Positions 26,606 to 34,525 of a stretch of 64,000 bases of DNA are shown here, in pieces. The position numbers and the translations under genes are program-made. The first letter of the stretch is position 1, and every line of letters begins with the position of its first letter. This DNA is from Betaproteobacteria bacterium (GTDB lineage: Bacteria > Bdellovibrionota_B > Oligoflexia > Silvanigrellales > Silvanigrellaceae), in NCBI GenBank assembly GCA_016868315.1, contig VGHE01000004.1:1-64000 (forward strand). The letters are read 5' to 3'. The notes beneath the pieces were generated by a model. The model saw only the letters and a program-made list of their open reading frames with translations, ran no database searches and was not told where the DNA came from.

Positions 26606-27085
26606 TCAGCTGCCTGATTTCTTAAGATACGTCCGACTCGGCTGAACACGCTGTTGATCAGCGACAGCCGCAGGTTGCAGAGCCTGCAGAGCGCTGAAGG
26701 CGACGCTCGGCGCCTGAACGGGACGTACGTTTGATGCAGCATGATTCGCACCCGCTGAGCTCGCAGCGTGGTTTCTGCTCTCCTCAAATCGGTTCATTCC
26801 AGATAACGGAATACTGCAAGACGAACGGTGCACCGGAGCCTGGACGCTCCGTCCGTTTTGATAAGAACTTTTAAGCATGGAGAACAACCGGTGGCCGGAA
26901 TCGACCGATGCCGTGAGCCTATCTAGGTTGGACGCCACCTCACGCTCATCATTTGCCGATGCCGTGGAGATCAAACGACACATTTGTTGGTGATCTTCGA
27001 ACCAGGTTTCGAGATCCTTTACGATGTCATCGCTCTCGGCGGCGGCGCCTGAGGGCGATACACTTACGAGTTGGATGCCGCGCAC
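26606..27085 (-). CDS. Unrecognised Ser/Ala-rich protein
   Basis: Not recognised. GTG start at 27085 with a near-perfect AAAGGAGGTGA ribosome site, suggesting strong translation. The 159-residue protein has an acidic helical N-terminal half (DDIVKDLETWFEDHQQ) and a low-complexity Ser/Ala/Gln/Arg-rich C-terminal half that is probably disordered. No signal peptide or membrane span. A terminator-like hairpin follows at 26506-26557. Confidence 0.55.
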   Translation of the reverse strand: MRGIQLVSVSPSGAAAESDDIVKDLETWFEDHQQMCRLISTASANDEREVASNLDRLTASVDSGHRLFSMLKSSYQNGRSVQAPVHRSSCSIPLSGMNRFEESRNHAASSAGANHAASNVRPVQAPSVAFSALQALQPAAVADQQRVQPSRTYLKKSGS

Positions 27086-27228
27086 AGTTCACCTCCTTTC
27101 TTTGAATACACGAAGCGCATGACCTTCGGCAGATTATCCGAAGACTTTACTGCAAATCGAAGAGCGCTCCCTACCTCCTCTTTGCATCTTCGGCAGAGAT
27201 TCTGACGGCTTGAACGATTTTGCAAAAA

Positions 27229-28017
27229 CTAAAGCCTGAATTGAATCGGCTGAGAAATCGCTGTATTTCTCAGTATATAGCGAGACGCCAAAACCAGCTG
27301 GTCATGTTCGACAGTTGTTCTGCAAAGCACTGTCACGCGATCGTTCAAGCTCTCTTCCACAAGCCACACAAGAATTTCCTTCAAGATGAGCTCGATACGA
27401 TCGGAAGGACGGAGGCGCAAATAGTCTCGGAGGCGGACGAAATTGCCCTGGGAAAGGCGCCAGCGCGCCAGCGCGGAGAAATAGACTTCGAGCATTTCTG
27501 TATCGGGGGCAAGAACAACCGTCGATGCACGCAAGTTCAGAACCCGGCGGAACATTTCCCGCAACATAACTGCAACGGCGTCAGAAATACCCTGACATTC
27601 GGAGATTTCCCTCAAACACCAGGGTGCAGGACCCGAGGATTGCTGGGGATTGATAAAGAAAGGATGAACCCCTGAGAGGATCCAACGGCGGATCGAGCGA
27701 ACATCCATCACCTCGGAGCGACGCCTGAGAATTCTTGAGCGGCCACGGTCATCGGTGAAATCGTTTGCACCGAGAAAAATGGGGTCAGCCGAAAAAGGCA
27801 ACATTGCCTCGCGGGCAATAGCCTTGAGCAAAGTGTCTTTCAAAAAAACAGGCGACACAGAGAGTGTTATGCCGTTTGGTTGGGCACTCGCCGCCGGCTG
27901 AGTCGCGAAAAAACCAAGTCCAAGAACGGATTCAGGCAACTCACCGTTGCGCGCCATCTCGCTCAGAAACATGTTCAATCGTTGTTCCGTCTTGAACAGA
28001 TAAAGTTCGCGCTGCAC
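27229..28017 (-). CDS. Unrecognised protein downstream of nusB
   Basis: No family recognised. 262 residues (GTG start at 28017), soluble, rich in Arg and Leu, with a strongly helical C-terminal half (LRASTVVLAP, DYLRLRPSDRIELILKEILVWLVEE). It starts 36 bases after nusB on the same strand and may belong to the ribH-nusB transcript. The ribosome site at 28017 is close and poor; an internal ATG at 27972 is an alternative start. Confidence 0.55.
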   Translation of the reverse strand: MQRELYLFKTEQRLNMFLSEMARNGELPESVLGLGFFATQPAASAQPNGITLSVSPVFLKDTLLKAIAREAMLPFSADPIFLGANDFTDDRGRSRILRRRSEVMDVRSIRRWILSGVHPFFINPQQSSGPAPWCLREISECQGISDAVAVMLREMFRRVLNLRASTVVLAPDTEMLEVYFSALARWRLSQGNFVRLRDYLRLRPSDRIELILKEILVWLVEESLNDRVTVLCRTTVEHDQLVLASRYILRNTAISQPIQFRL

Positions 28018-28052
28018 AGCTCCCAGACCCCTCGATTTTCTTTACCGATTCT

Positions 28053-28520
28053 TCATGGAGTGTTGTTTCGGGAGGCAATTGTGCGCGCCAAAGCATCGAG
28101 AACTCCGTTAATGAAGCCGCCTGATGCCGTGGAGCCAAACTGCTTGCCCAGCTCTACACCCTCAAAGATGATAACATCTTTGGGTATTTCAGTGCGCGTC
28201 AGCAATTCAGCAGTGCAAATTCTGAGGATGGCTAAATCGACTTTGGCTATGCGGGAGAGCTTCCAGTTCAATGCGCTCTTTTCGATGAGCGCGTCTATCT
28301 GTTGCTGCTCTTGAACCACACACTCAGAAATTATTCTTATGAAATCATAAAGTTCTGGCAAAACTTCATTCTGTACCAGAAACGTACTGAGGATTGTGTC
28401 ACTCAAAAAGGTCTGCTGCGCAGCTTCGAGTTGATAGACAAGTTGAACCGCGAAACGCCGCGCTTCGCGCAGTTGGGCTGGCTTCAAAGCCATGGCTGCG
28501 CGCGTCAGGGGGGAGATCAT
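28053..28520 (-). CDS. nusB: Transcription antitermination factor NusB
   Basis: Binds boxA RNA with NusE (S10) to promote rRNA antitermination. 155 residues, all-helical. REARRFAVQLVYQLEAAQ at the N-terminus (RRFAVQLVYQLE) and the conserved C-terminal LRICTAELLTRTEIPKDVIIFEGVELGKQFG (AELL...PKDVIIFEGVELGK) with GGFINGVLD identify it. Its ATG overlaps the ribH stop as ATGA, the classic coupled ribH-nusB arrangement. Confidence 0.95.
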   Translation of the reverse strand: MISPLTRAAMALKPAQLREARRFAVQLVYQLEAAQQTFLSDTILSTFLVQNEVLPELYDFIRIISECVVQEQQQIDALIEKSALNWKLSRIAKVDLAILRICTAELLTRTEIPKDVIIFEGVELGKQFGSTASGGFINGVLDALARTIASRNNTP

Positions 28521-28984
28521 TCGTGTCCCCCCGCCCGATTCAATCCTCTTTTCATTTCAATCATCTCGAGGACTGTCTCGGCCGTTTCAGCCCCTTTGTT
28601 ACCAGCCTTACCACCAGCACGATCAAGCGCCTGCTCCATCGTGTCGCAGGTCAGAATTCCGAAGCCCACAGGCAGACTGCGTGCAAGCTGCACATTCATG
28701 AGTCCACTTGCGGCGGCAGAGCAAACGTACTGGTAGTGGTCGGTTGAACCACGGATAACGGCTCCGAGAACGACCACGCCGTCGACCTTATGGGTCTCGG
28801 CCAGCCATTGGGCAGCCAGTGGTGCCTCATAGGCTCCCGGAACTTCGACCTCAACGATCTGCTCGAGCTTGATGCCACGGCGCTTCAAGAGTGCCTGCGC
28901 ACCCTCCGCAAGACGACGGGTTATCAATTCGTTGAAACGACAAACGACCAGTCCTAATTTTATCGGCTTTTGCGCCACAGCCAT
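28517..28984 (-). CDS. ribH: 6,7-dimethyl-8-ribityllumazine synthase
   Basis: Penultimate step of riboflavin synthesis, condensing the pyrimidinedione with dihydroxybutanone phosphate. The enzyme usually assembles into icosahedral capsids. The 155-residue protein shows VVCRFNELITRRL, the substrate loop EVPGAYEAPLAAQ, VVVLGAVIRGSTDHYQYV and PVGFGILTCDTMEQALDRAGGKAGNKG (GFGILTCDTMEQA). Other rib genes are absent from the window. Coupled to nusB by a 4-base overlap. Confidence 0.97.
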   Translation of the reverse strand: MAVAQKPIKLGLVVCRFNELITRRLAEGAQALLKRRGIKLEQIVEVEVPGAYEAPLAAQWLAETHKVDGVVVLGAVIRGSTDHYQYVCSAAASGLMNVQLARSLPVGFGILTCDTMEQALDRAGGKAGNKGAETAETVLEMIEMKRGLNRAGGHE

Positions 28985-29039
28985 TTCAGTTCTCCCAAGC
29001 AGCCAAAATACGATTCACCCTGCCGGCTCTACTCCAGGT

Positions 29040-30182
29040 TCATTGCTCAAGTAAATGGCGGGCGATGATCAATCTTTGAATCTGGGAGGTTCCCTCGTAG
29101 ATTTGGAAGATCTTTGCGTCACGCATCAGCATCTCAACCGGATACTCACGGTTATAGCCATAACCTCCAAAAATCTGGACAGCATCTGTCGTAATGCGCA
29201 TGCATGAGTCGGCGGCAAGCAACTTAGCGATCGAGGCCGTGAATGTGTTCCTCTGACCCGCGTCAATCTCGTTCGCTGCCTTCCACACGAGCAAACGGCT
29301 GGCCTCAATATCACGAGCCATTTCGGCAATCATGAATGCGACGGCCTGGTGTTCAGCAATCGGCTTGCCGAAGGTTGTACGCTGCTTGGCGTAATCGATC
29401 GCACACAACATCGCGCGCTCTGCCAAACCTACAGCACCACTGGCCACCACAGGACGAGTGCGATCAAACGCACCCATTGCGAGGCGGAATCCATCACCCT
29501 CTTTTCCGAGCATGTAGCGCGCCGGAACTTCAACGTTCTCGAAAGTGAGTCCGCGCGTATCTGAACAGCGCTGGCCCATATTGTCTTCTTTTTTGCCCAT
29601 GATGATTCCCGGGCTGTTGGCCGGAACGACAAAGCCCGTCATCCCTTTATGACCTGCCGCAGGATCGGTTTTAGCCAGGACGAAAAACCATTTTGCGTGG
29701 CCGGCATTGGTGATCCACATTTTGGATCCGTTCAAAATGAATTTGTCCCCCGCCTTCTTTGCGGTTGTTTTGAGGGATGCCACATCGGAGCCCGCACCTG
29801 GTTCTGTCACACAATAGGCGGCCATATGAGGCTCATCGACCATCGGTGCAAGAAACTCTTTGTAGATTGCTTCATTGCCACCCAGAATGACGGGAACTGC
29901 AGCCAGCTCGTTTGCCAGCGCCGCTGTGCAGAAGCCCGCGCTGCCCAGGGAAAGTGCTTCGCCAATCAACGAGTGAGCAAACACGCCCAAGCCCAATCCA
30001 CCGACTGATTCCGGAACGAAGGCGTTCAACAAACCCAATTGGTGCGCCTTTGCAAAGAGCTCAGAGGGAAAACGTGCGGTCTCATCGAGCTCACGCGCTT
30101 TCGGCCAAACTTCCTTGTTCGCAAAATCGCGCGCAAGTTCAAAGATCGCCTGATGTTCATCGCTCAGTTTAAACATGTTCAT
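29040..30182 (-). CDS. Acyl-CoA dehydrogenase (short/medium-chain type)
   Basis: FAD enzyme that makes the trans-2 double bond of acyl-CoA, passing electrons to ETF. 380 residues, the usual size of butyryl-CoA-type enzymes. Visible motifs are [37 protein letters not shown] (MWITNAGHA), the FAD-binding [25 protein letters not shown], and the catalytic Glu in [11 protein letters not shown]. Divergent from the second dehydrogenase at 30372-32132; 189 bases between them must hold both promoters. Confidence 0.94.
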   Translation of the reverse strand: MNMFKLSDEHQAIFELARDFANKEVWPKARELDETARFPSELFAKAHQLGLLNAFVPESVGGLGLGVFAHSLIGEALSLGSAGFCTAALANELAAVPVILGGNEAIYKEFLAPMVDEPHMAAYCVTEPGAGSDVASLKTTAKKAGDKFILNGSKMWITNAGHAKWFFVLAKTDPAAGHKGMTGFVVPANSPGIIMGKKEDNMGQRCSDTRGLTFENVEVPARYMLGKEGDGFRLAMGAFDRTRPVVASGAVGLAERAMLCAIDYAKQRTTFGKPIAEHQAVAFMIAEMARDIEASRLLVWKAANEIDAGQRNTFTASIAKLLAADSCMRITTDAVQIFGGYGYNREYPVEMLMRDAKIFQIYEGTSQIQRLIIARHLLEQ

Positions 30183-30371
30183 GGTCTTTAGCCTCCTTCA
30201 ATTACCTCAGCAGTCTATCACCGTGGACAATGCAAAGCCTCGCACCATCCACAAAGGTTTGGCACGTCAATAGAGCCACAGCGCCATCAATATGATTTGC
30301 TCAGTGACCGCGGAACGGTGATACAATGGGATGGAATGTTTGCGAAAAAAAAATTAGAGGGAGCGACACCT

Positions 30372-32132
30372 ATGGGTGGTACCAAAACCAGTTTCATGAA
30401 GAGTGTTTTTAGCGGCTCTATTCCAGAGTCACTTCTTCATCATTATCCGTTCTTCAACACGCCTCGTGAAGAAGAGTTTCGACTGGTTTCGCAATCCATT
30501 GGTGACTGGCTCAAAGAAAACGTCGACCCAATGAAGTTGGATGATGAGAAAAAGCTTCCCGAACATGTTCTCAATGGTCTGAAAGAAATGGGTCTGTTTG
30601 GACTTATAATTCCGGAAATCTACGGAGGATCAGAATTTACACAGACACTCTATACCCGAACCCTTGAACTTATGAACAAGCACGAGAGCTGTGTTACCTT
30701 GACGGTAGGTGCACACCAGTCCATCGGTCTCAAAGGCCTCTACCTGTTTGGTACCGATGAACAGAAGAAAAAGTACATGCCAAAGTTGGCGACCGGAGAA
30801 ATGATCGCAGCTTTTGCACTCACCGAGCCCACTGCTGGCTCAGACGCAGCCGGCATTAAAGCGCGGCTCGTGCGCCAAGGTGATCACTACATTCTGAATG
30901 GCTCAAAGCTTTGGATCACCAACGGAGGGTTTGCTGACTTCTTCACTGTCTTTGCCAAAGAAAATGTCGACGGTGAAGACAAGATTACAGCCATCATGGT
31001 CACGCGCGACATGGGTGGAGTGAGTCACGGACCCGAAGAGCAAAAATTGGGAATCAAGGCATCAAGCACAGTGGAAGTCTATTTCAAAGACGTCAAAGTG
31101 CCCGCGTCCAATGTCCTAGGCAAACCGGGTGATGGCTTCAAGATTGCAATGGGCATTCTCAACCAAGGACGCCTCGGACTTTCTGGCGGCGCACTGGGAA
31201 CGATCAAAGCGGTTCTCAACCAATCAGTCACCTACGCCAAAAACCGCAAGGCCTTCCAAAGTTCAATCTCTGAATTCGGTGTGATTCAAGACATGCTGAC
31301 AGAGATGGCCTGCCATGCCTACGCTGTTGAATCGATGACCTACTTGACCACGTCTTTGGTCGATGCGGGCGACGTCGACTACTCCATCGAAGCTGCCATC
31401 TGTAAAATCTATGGCACCGAAGCATGCTGGCGTGTACTCAACCTTGGCATGCAGATCCACGGCGGCAATGGCTATATGAAAGACTATGGCCTCGAGCGGC
31501 GACTGCGCGATGGTCGCATCGGAATTATCTTCGAAGGTACGAATGAAATCTTGCGCATGTTCGTTGCCATGACAGGATTGAAAGAACCCGCGAGTGAATT
31601 CAAGAAGATTGGCAAGGAACTGCAGAGCTTGCAAAACATCCGCAACCTTGACTCACTCAACGATGCCATCGGAAAAATTGGTGTGATTTCGGAATTTGCA
31701 ATCCAGCAAGTCAAGCAGTCCGTCGTGAGTGAGAAACTCGAGGGCTTCCATCCGGCTCTCGAAAAAGAAGTCACCCGGCTTGCGGATGCCTCGAAGGCCT
31801 TGGCCAACACGGCAAGCAAACTCATTCGGCAGTACGGACAAAAACTCGTGGACGAACAAATGCAGCTCTGCCGACTCGCAGACATCGCGGCCGATACTTT
31901 CATGATTGCTGCCGTGCTTTGTCGCGCCAATTCCATGCTCGAGAAGTGTGGTGGTCCCGAGAAGAACTCCACCGAGCTGTCGCTGGCTCAACTTGTTGTC
32001 AGGAACGCAAAAGCTCGCATTAATCAGAATGTTTATAGCATCAAGGCAAACCGCGACACTGAGGTAAAGTTGATTGCACAGCATCTGTGCGAGACCGAAA
32101 ATTACCCATTTGAACTGAGCCGAATTTCCTAA
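30372..32132 (+). CDS. Acyl-CoA dehydrogenase with C-terminal extension (long-chain type)
   Basis: Beta-oxidation dehydrogenase resembling the VLCAD/ACAD9 group. From ATG 30372 (AGGGAG eight bases upstream) the protein is about 586 residues. The core carries FALTEPTAGSDAAGIK, KLWITNGGFADFF, the FAD segment RKAFQSSISEFG, QIHGGNGYMKDYG, and catalytic Glu in IIFEGTNEILRM near residue 390. A helical extension of about 180 residues follows, as in very-long-chain enzymes that bind the membrane as dimers. In-frame starts at 30297 and 30336 are weaker. Confidence 0.92.
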   Translation: MGGTKTSFMKSVFSGSIPESLLHHYPFFNTPREEEFRLVSQSIGDWLKENVDPMKLDDEKKLPEHVLNGLKEMGLFGLIIPEIYGGSEFTQTLYTRTLELMNKHESCVTLTVGAHQSIGLKGLYLFGTDEQKKKYMPKLATGEMIAAFALTEPTAGSDAAGIKARLVRQGDHYILNGSKLWITNGGFADFFTVFAKENVDGEDKITAIMVTRDMGGVSHGPEEQKLGIKASSTVEVYFKDVKVPASNVLGKPGDGFKIAMGILNQGRLGLSGGALGTIKAVLNQSVTYAKNRKAFQSSISEFGVIQDMLTEMACHAYAVESMTYLTTSLVDAGDVDYSIEAAICKIYGTEACWRVLNLGMQIHGGNGYMKDYGLERRLRDGRIGIIFEGTNEILRMFVAMTGLKEPASEFKKIGKELQSLQNIRNLDSLNDAIGKIGVISEFAIQQVKQSVVSEKLEGFHPALEKEVTRLADASKALANTASKLIRQYGQKLVDEQMQLCRLADIAADTFMIAAVLCRANSMLEKCGGPEKNSTELSLAQLVVRNAKARINQNVYSIKANRDTEVKLIAQHLCETENYPFELSRIS

Positions 32133-32222
32133 CCATCCCGCTGCTGTTGGAAATCCGACTGACACCGCTCAGGTTTACCCGCTGGCAGCCGAACCTCATT
32201 GCGCAGACAGGAGGTCTTGCGA

Positions 32223-32696
32223 ATGGGTTCTGTGTCTTCAATCGGCATGATCTGGATGATCATGGTGGGCGTCCTGGCCACAAGCTTGGCCTATTTTATC
32301 GGATTTCTTTGGCAGACTTCTGCAAAAGTCCAATTCATCCGCAAGAAACGAAACTCGCTGCGTTCTTTGTTACGTTTACCGCGTGCCGGCCGGGGAAGCA
32401 GACTCAAACGTTTTGAGCAGATAGCAGTTGTTGTCGTGACAGACGTAGAGTCTGCCCTTCAGCCTCCGTTGTGTTCGCGCCATGCGCGTTCTTTCCTGCC
32501 TATTTTATCGGATGTGCGCAGGCGCGGACAGCTCCTATTAAGCCAACAAACAGGAGCTCACCGAGTGAGTGCTCCAGAGCGTGAACGCCATCTGTATTCG
32601 CTCGTCGACAAATTAGGCCAATTGGAAATTCAACTCAAAGCTCTTCCCAAACCGAATGTGACAGTTGAGGAAGTGTTGCTTGGAAAATTCGAGTAA
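32223..32696 (+). CDS. Unrecognised single-span membrane protein
   Basis: Not recognised. From ATG 32223 (AGGAGG upstream) the protein is 157 residues. One N-terminal membrane helix (about 6-28) is followed by a strongly basic segment (RKKRNSLRSLLRLPRAGRGSR seen as RSLLRLPRAGRGS). A soluble C-terminal half ends in a Leu-rich helix. By the positive-inside rule the bulk should face the cytoplasm. It lies between the long-chain dehydrogenase and a small acidic gene. Confidence 0.55.
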   Translation: MGSVSSIGMIWMIMVGVLATSLAYFIGFLWQTSAKVQFIRKKRNSLRSLLRLPRAGRGSRLKRFEQIAVVVVTDVESALQPPLCSRHARSFLPILSDVRRRGQLLLSQQTGAHRVSAPERERHLYSLVDKLGQLEIQLKALPKPNVTVEEVLLGKFE

Positions 32697-32712
32697 GCGA
32701 GGTACGACCGAA

Positions 32713-33090
32713 ATGTTCTTGAGGATGCAAAGAATGAATTTCAAAAGCGCACAGCCCCTGACCCTGGATCACGCTCAGGCGGCAAAACCTCGCCCGGCAC
32801 GCAGACCGGATGAAGTCTGGCACTGTCGCGAATATTGGACTGGTGACTCGCGCGATGGGCAGTACACCAATGGCGATGGATACCACTATTTCGAGATGAA
32901 GGGATCAGGACTCATCACAAAAGCTCTCGAATACTATGAAACTGAAGATGGTGAAGAGCGTTCCACGGAAGTCCCGGAGCTCGTCGGCATCAATTGGTTT
33001 GAGTTCTTTGGGTTCGAAGACGACGAGCTTCTTGAGCAGGTTCCGGAGCATGAATTTACCTACGTCGAAGGCCTCATCAAAAAATCCTGA
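32713..33090 (+). CDS. Unrecognised small acidic protein
   Basis: No family recognised. Roughly 118-125 residues depending on the start: ATG 32713, or ATG 32734 with GAGGA eight bases upstream. An Ala/Arg-rich N-terminus precedes an aromatic and acidic body (WHCREYWTGDSRDGQY, YHYFEMKGSG, LVGINWFEFFGFEDDELLEQ). Soluble, no signal peptide. It precedes the DnaJ-type gene by about 80 bases, with a hairpin in between. Confidence 0.6.
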   Translation: MFLRMQRMNFKSAQPLTLDHAQAAKPRPARRPDEVWHCREYWTGDSRDGQYTNGDGYHYFEMKGSGLITKALEYYETEDGEERSTEVPELVGINWFEFFGFEDDELLEQVPEHEFTYVEGLIKKS

Positions 33091-33137
33091 GCCAGAATCC
33101 CCCTCTGGAATTGCCATTGCAGGAATCCTGATTAAAT

Positions 33138-33168
33138 TCTCCGGGACGTGGCCGTATGCCCGGGGAGA
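33138..33168 (+). promoter_or_regulatory. Hairpin masking the ribosome site of the DnaJ-type gene
   Basis: Positions 33138-33142 pair with 33164-33168, 33143-33145 with 33159-33161 and 33146-33148 with 33153-33155. This leaves a 4-base loop and two small bulges on the 3' side. The outer helix covers GGAGA, the ribosome site for ATG 33174. An imperfect, bulged helix over the ribosome site of a heat-shock-type gene is the layout of an RNA thermometer; function is inferred only. Confidence 0.45.
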
Positions 33169-33173
33169 CCTGC

Positions 33174-34160
33174 ATGAATTACTATGACTTGCTCGGCGTG
33201 ACCAAGACTGCGTCCGAGGATGAAATCAAAAAAGCCTATCGCAAGCTTGCGATGAAGTTTCACCCCGACCGCAACCCAGGAAACAAGCAGGCTGAAGAAA
33301 AATTCAAACAGATATCCGAAGCTTATGCGATCCTTTCAGACAAGGACAAAAAACGCCAGTACGACCTCTATGGCGACGCCGCCTTCCAGCAAGGCGGAGG
33401 CTTCCGCGAAGATGTCTTCAGGGGGGCAGACTTCAGCAGCATCTTCCGTGAAATGGGATTTGGAAATGTCGACTTCGAGACCATGTTTGGTGGAGTGGGT
33501 GGCATGGGCGGTATGGGTGGCGCTCAGGGACGCGGCGGCTCCTTTCGCGGCCAACGCGGCTACAGACCGGGAGGAGGAGCTGGTGGCGCGGGGTATCGAA
33601 CACATCCAGGTTTCGACAGCCCCTTCGCAGATGAAAGCTCCTATGACATCGAGCGAGAACTCGATGTGGGCTTTATGGATGTTTACAATGGTGGCGAGCG
33701 GCAGGTCGTTTTTCGACTAACATCGGGTGAGAGTGTCAACGCGCGCATCAAGATTCCGGCCGGTATTGAAGACGGCAAGCTGCTACGCCTTAAGGGTCAG
33801 GGTGCAACCAAACCCAATGGCCACAGGGGCGACCTCTTTCTCAAAGTCAAAATGAGCGAGCACCCCGATTTCCACAGGACGGGTGCTGACGTCGAATGTG
33901 AGGTACAGATCCCATTCACAACTCTCGCCTTAGGCGGACAGGTGAATATCAACACCCCCCAGGGACCCAAACGCACTCATCTGAAAGCAGGCATGAAGAG
34001 CGGCGTAAAGATTCGCCTCAAAGGACTCGGTTTCGTAAAAGACAGTTCCGAGGAACGCGGTGACCTCTATGCGCGCCTGGTGGTTCAATCGCCGACCGAA
34101 GATCAGCTCACCCCCGAGCTGGTCGAGGCACTGGAAAAACTCAAACTTCTCGGATTCTAA
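33174..34160 (+). CDS. DnaJ-family co-chaperone lacking the zinc finger (CbpA-like)
   Basis: Stimulates DnaK ATP hydrolysis and delivers clients. The J domain (residues 1-65) has the HPD triplet at 30-32 in [10 protein letters not shown] Gly/Arg-rich linker follows ([19 protein letters not shown]), and then the two beta-sandwich client-binding domains ([40 protein letters not shown]). The four CxxCxGxG zinc repeats of DnaJ proper are absent, so it is a class B/CbpA-type protein of 328 residues. ATG 33174 follows GGGGAGA. Its partner grpE is at 10601-11251; dnaK is outside the window. Confidence 0.92.
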   Translation: MNYYDLLGVTKTASEDEIKKAYRKLAMKFHPDRNPGNKQAEEKFKQISEAYAILSDKDKKRQYDLYGDAAFQQGGGFREDVFRGADFSSIFREMGFGNVDFETMFGGVGGMGGMGGAQGRGGSFRGQRGYRPGGGAGGAGYRTHPGFDSPFADESSYDIERELDVGFMDVYNGGERQVVFRLTSGESVNARIKIPAGIEDGKLLRLKGQGATKPNGHRGDLFLKVKMSEHPDFHRTGADVECEVQIPFTTLALGGQVNINTPQGPKRTHLKAGMKSGVKIRLKGLGFVKDSSEERGDLYARLVVQSPTEDQLTPELVEALEKLKLLGF

Positions 34161-34219
34161 TTTTTGCCTGAAGTCCGCTGAGCTGTTATCTTTGTGAATA
34201 TCAAATAAAGGGCCAAATC

Positions 34220-34522
34220 ATGGGAATGTGCTGGACTTTCAGAAACACAAACACGGGCGACGCAAAAGCAACCTTGCAACGAGAACTTCAGGCAGCCGGC
34301 GTGCCCTCATTTGCCGACATTTCCTGGGAACAGGACACCATGTCGGTGCGCATCGAAAAGGGCGGAAAGAGTGAATTCAAACTGACACTCCAATCCAACG
34401 GCTCAGATGTGAAGTTTGTAGAAACCAAGCGCGACATCGCCTTTCTTCACAAGCCATTCGTCGGCAAAGTAGAAAGCTTTGTCGATTCCATTCTGTCCAA
34501 AGCGGGCGCTGCAAAGGCCTAA
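34220..34522 (+). CDS. Unrecognised 100-residue protein
   Basis: Not recognised. Short soluble protein with alternating charged beta-strand pattern (ISWEQDTMSVRIEKGGKSEF read as DTMSVRIEKGGKSEF) and a C-terminal helix. Weak AAGGG-type ribosome site at about ten bases. It ends three bases before the lytic transglycosylase gene, whose ribosome site lies in this gene's last codons. The pair is therefore probably translated together. Confidence 0.6.
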   Translation: MGMCWTFRNTNTGDAKATLQRELQAAGVPSFADISWEQDTMSVRIEKGGKSEFKLTLQSNGSDVKFVETKRDIAFLHKPFVGKVESFVDSILSKAGAAKA

Positions 34523-34525
34523 CGT

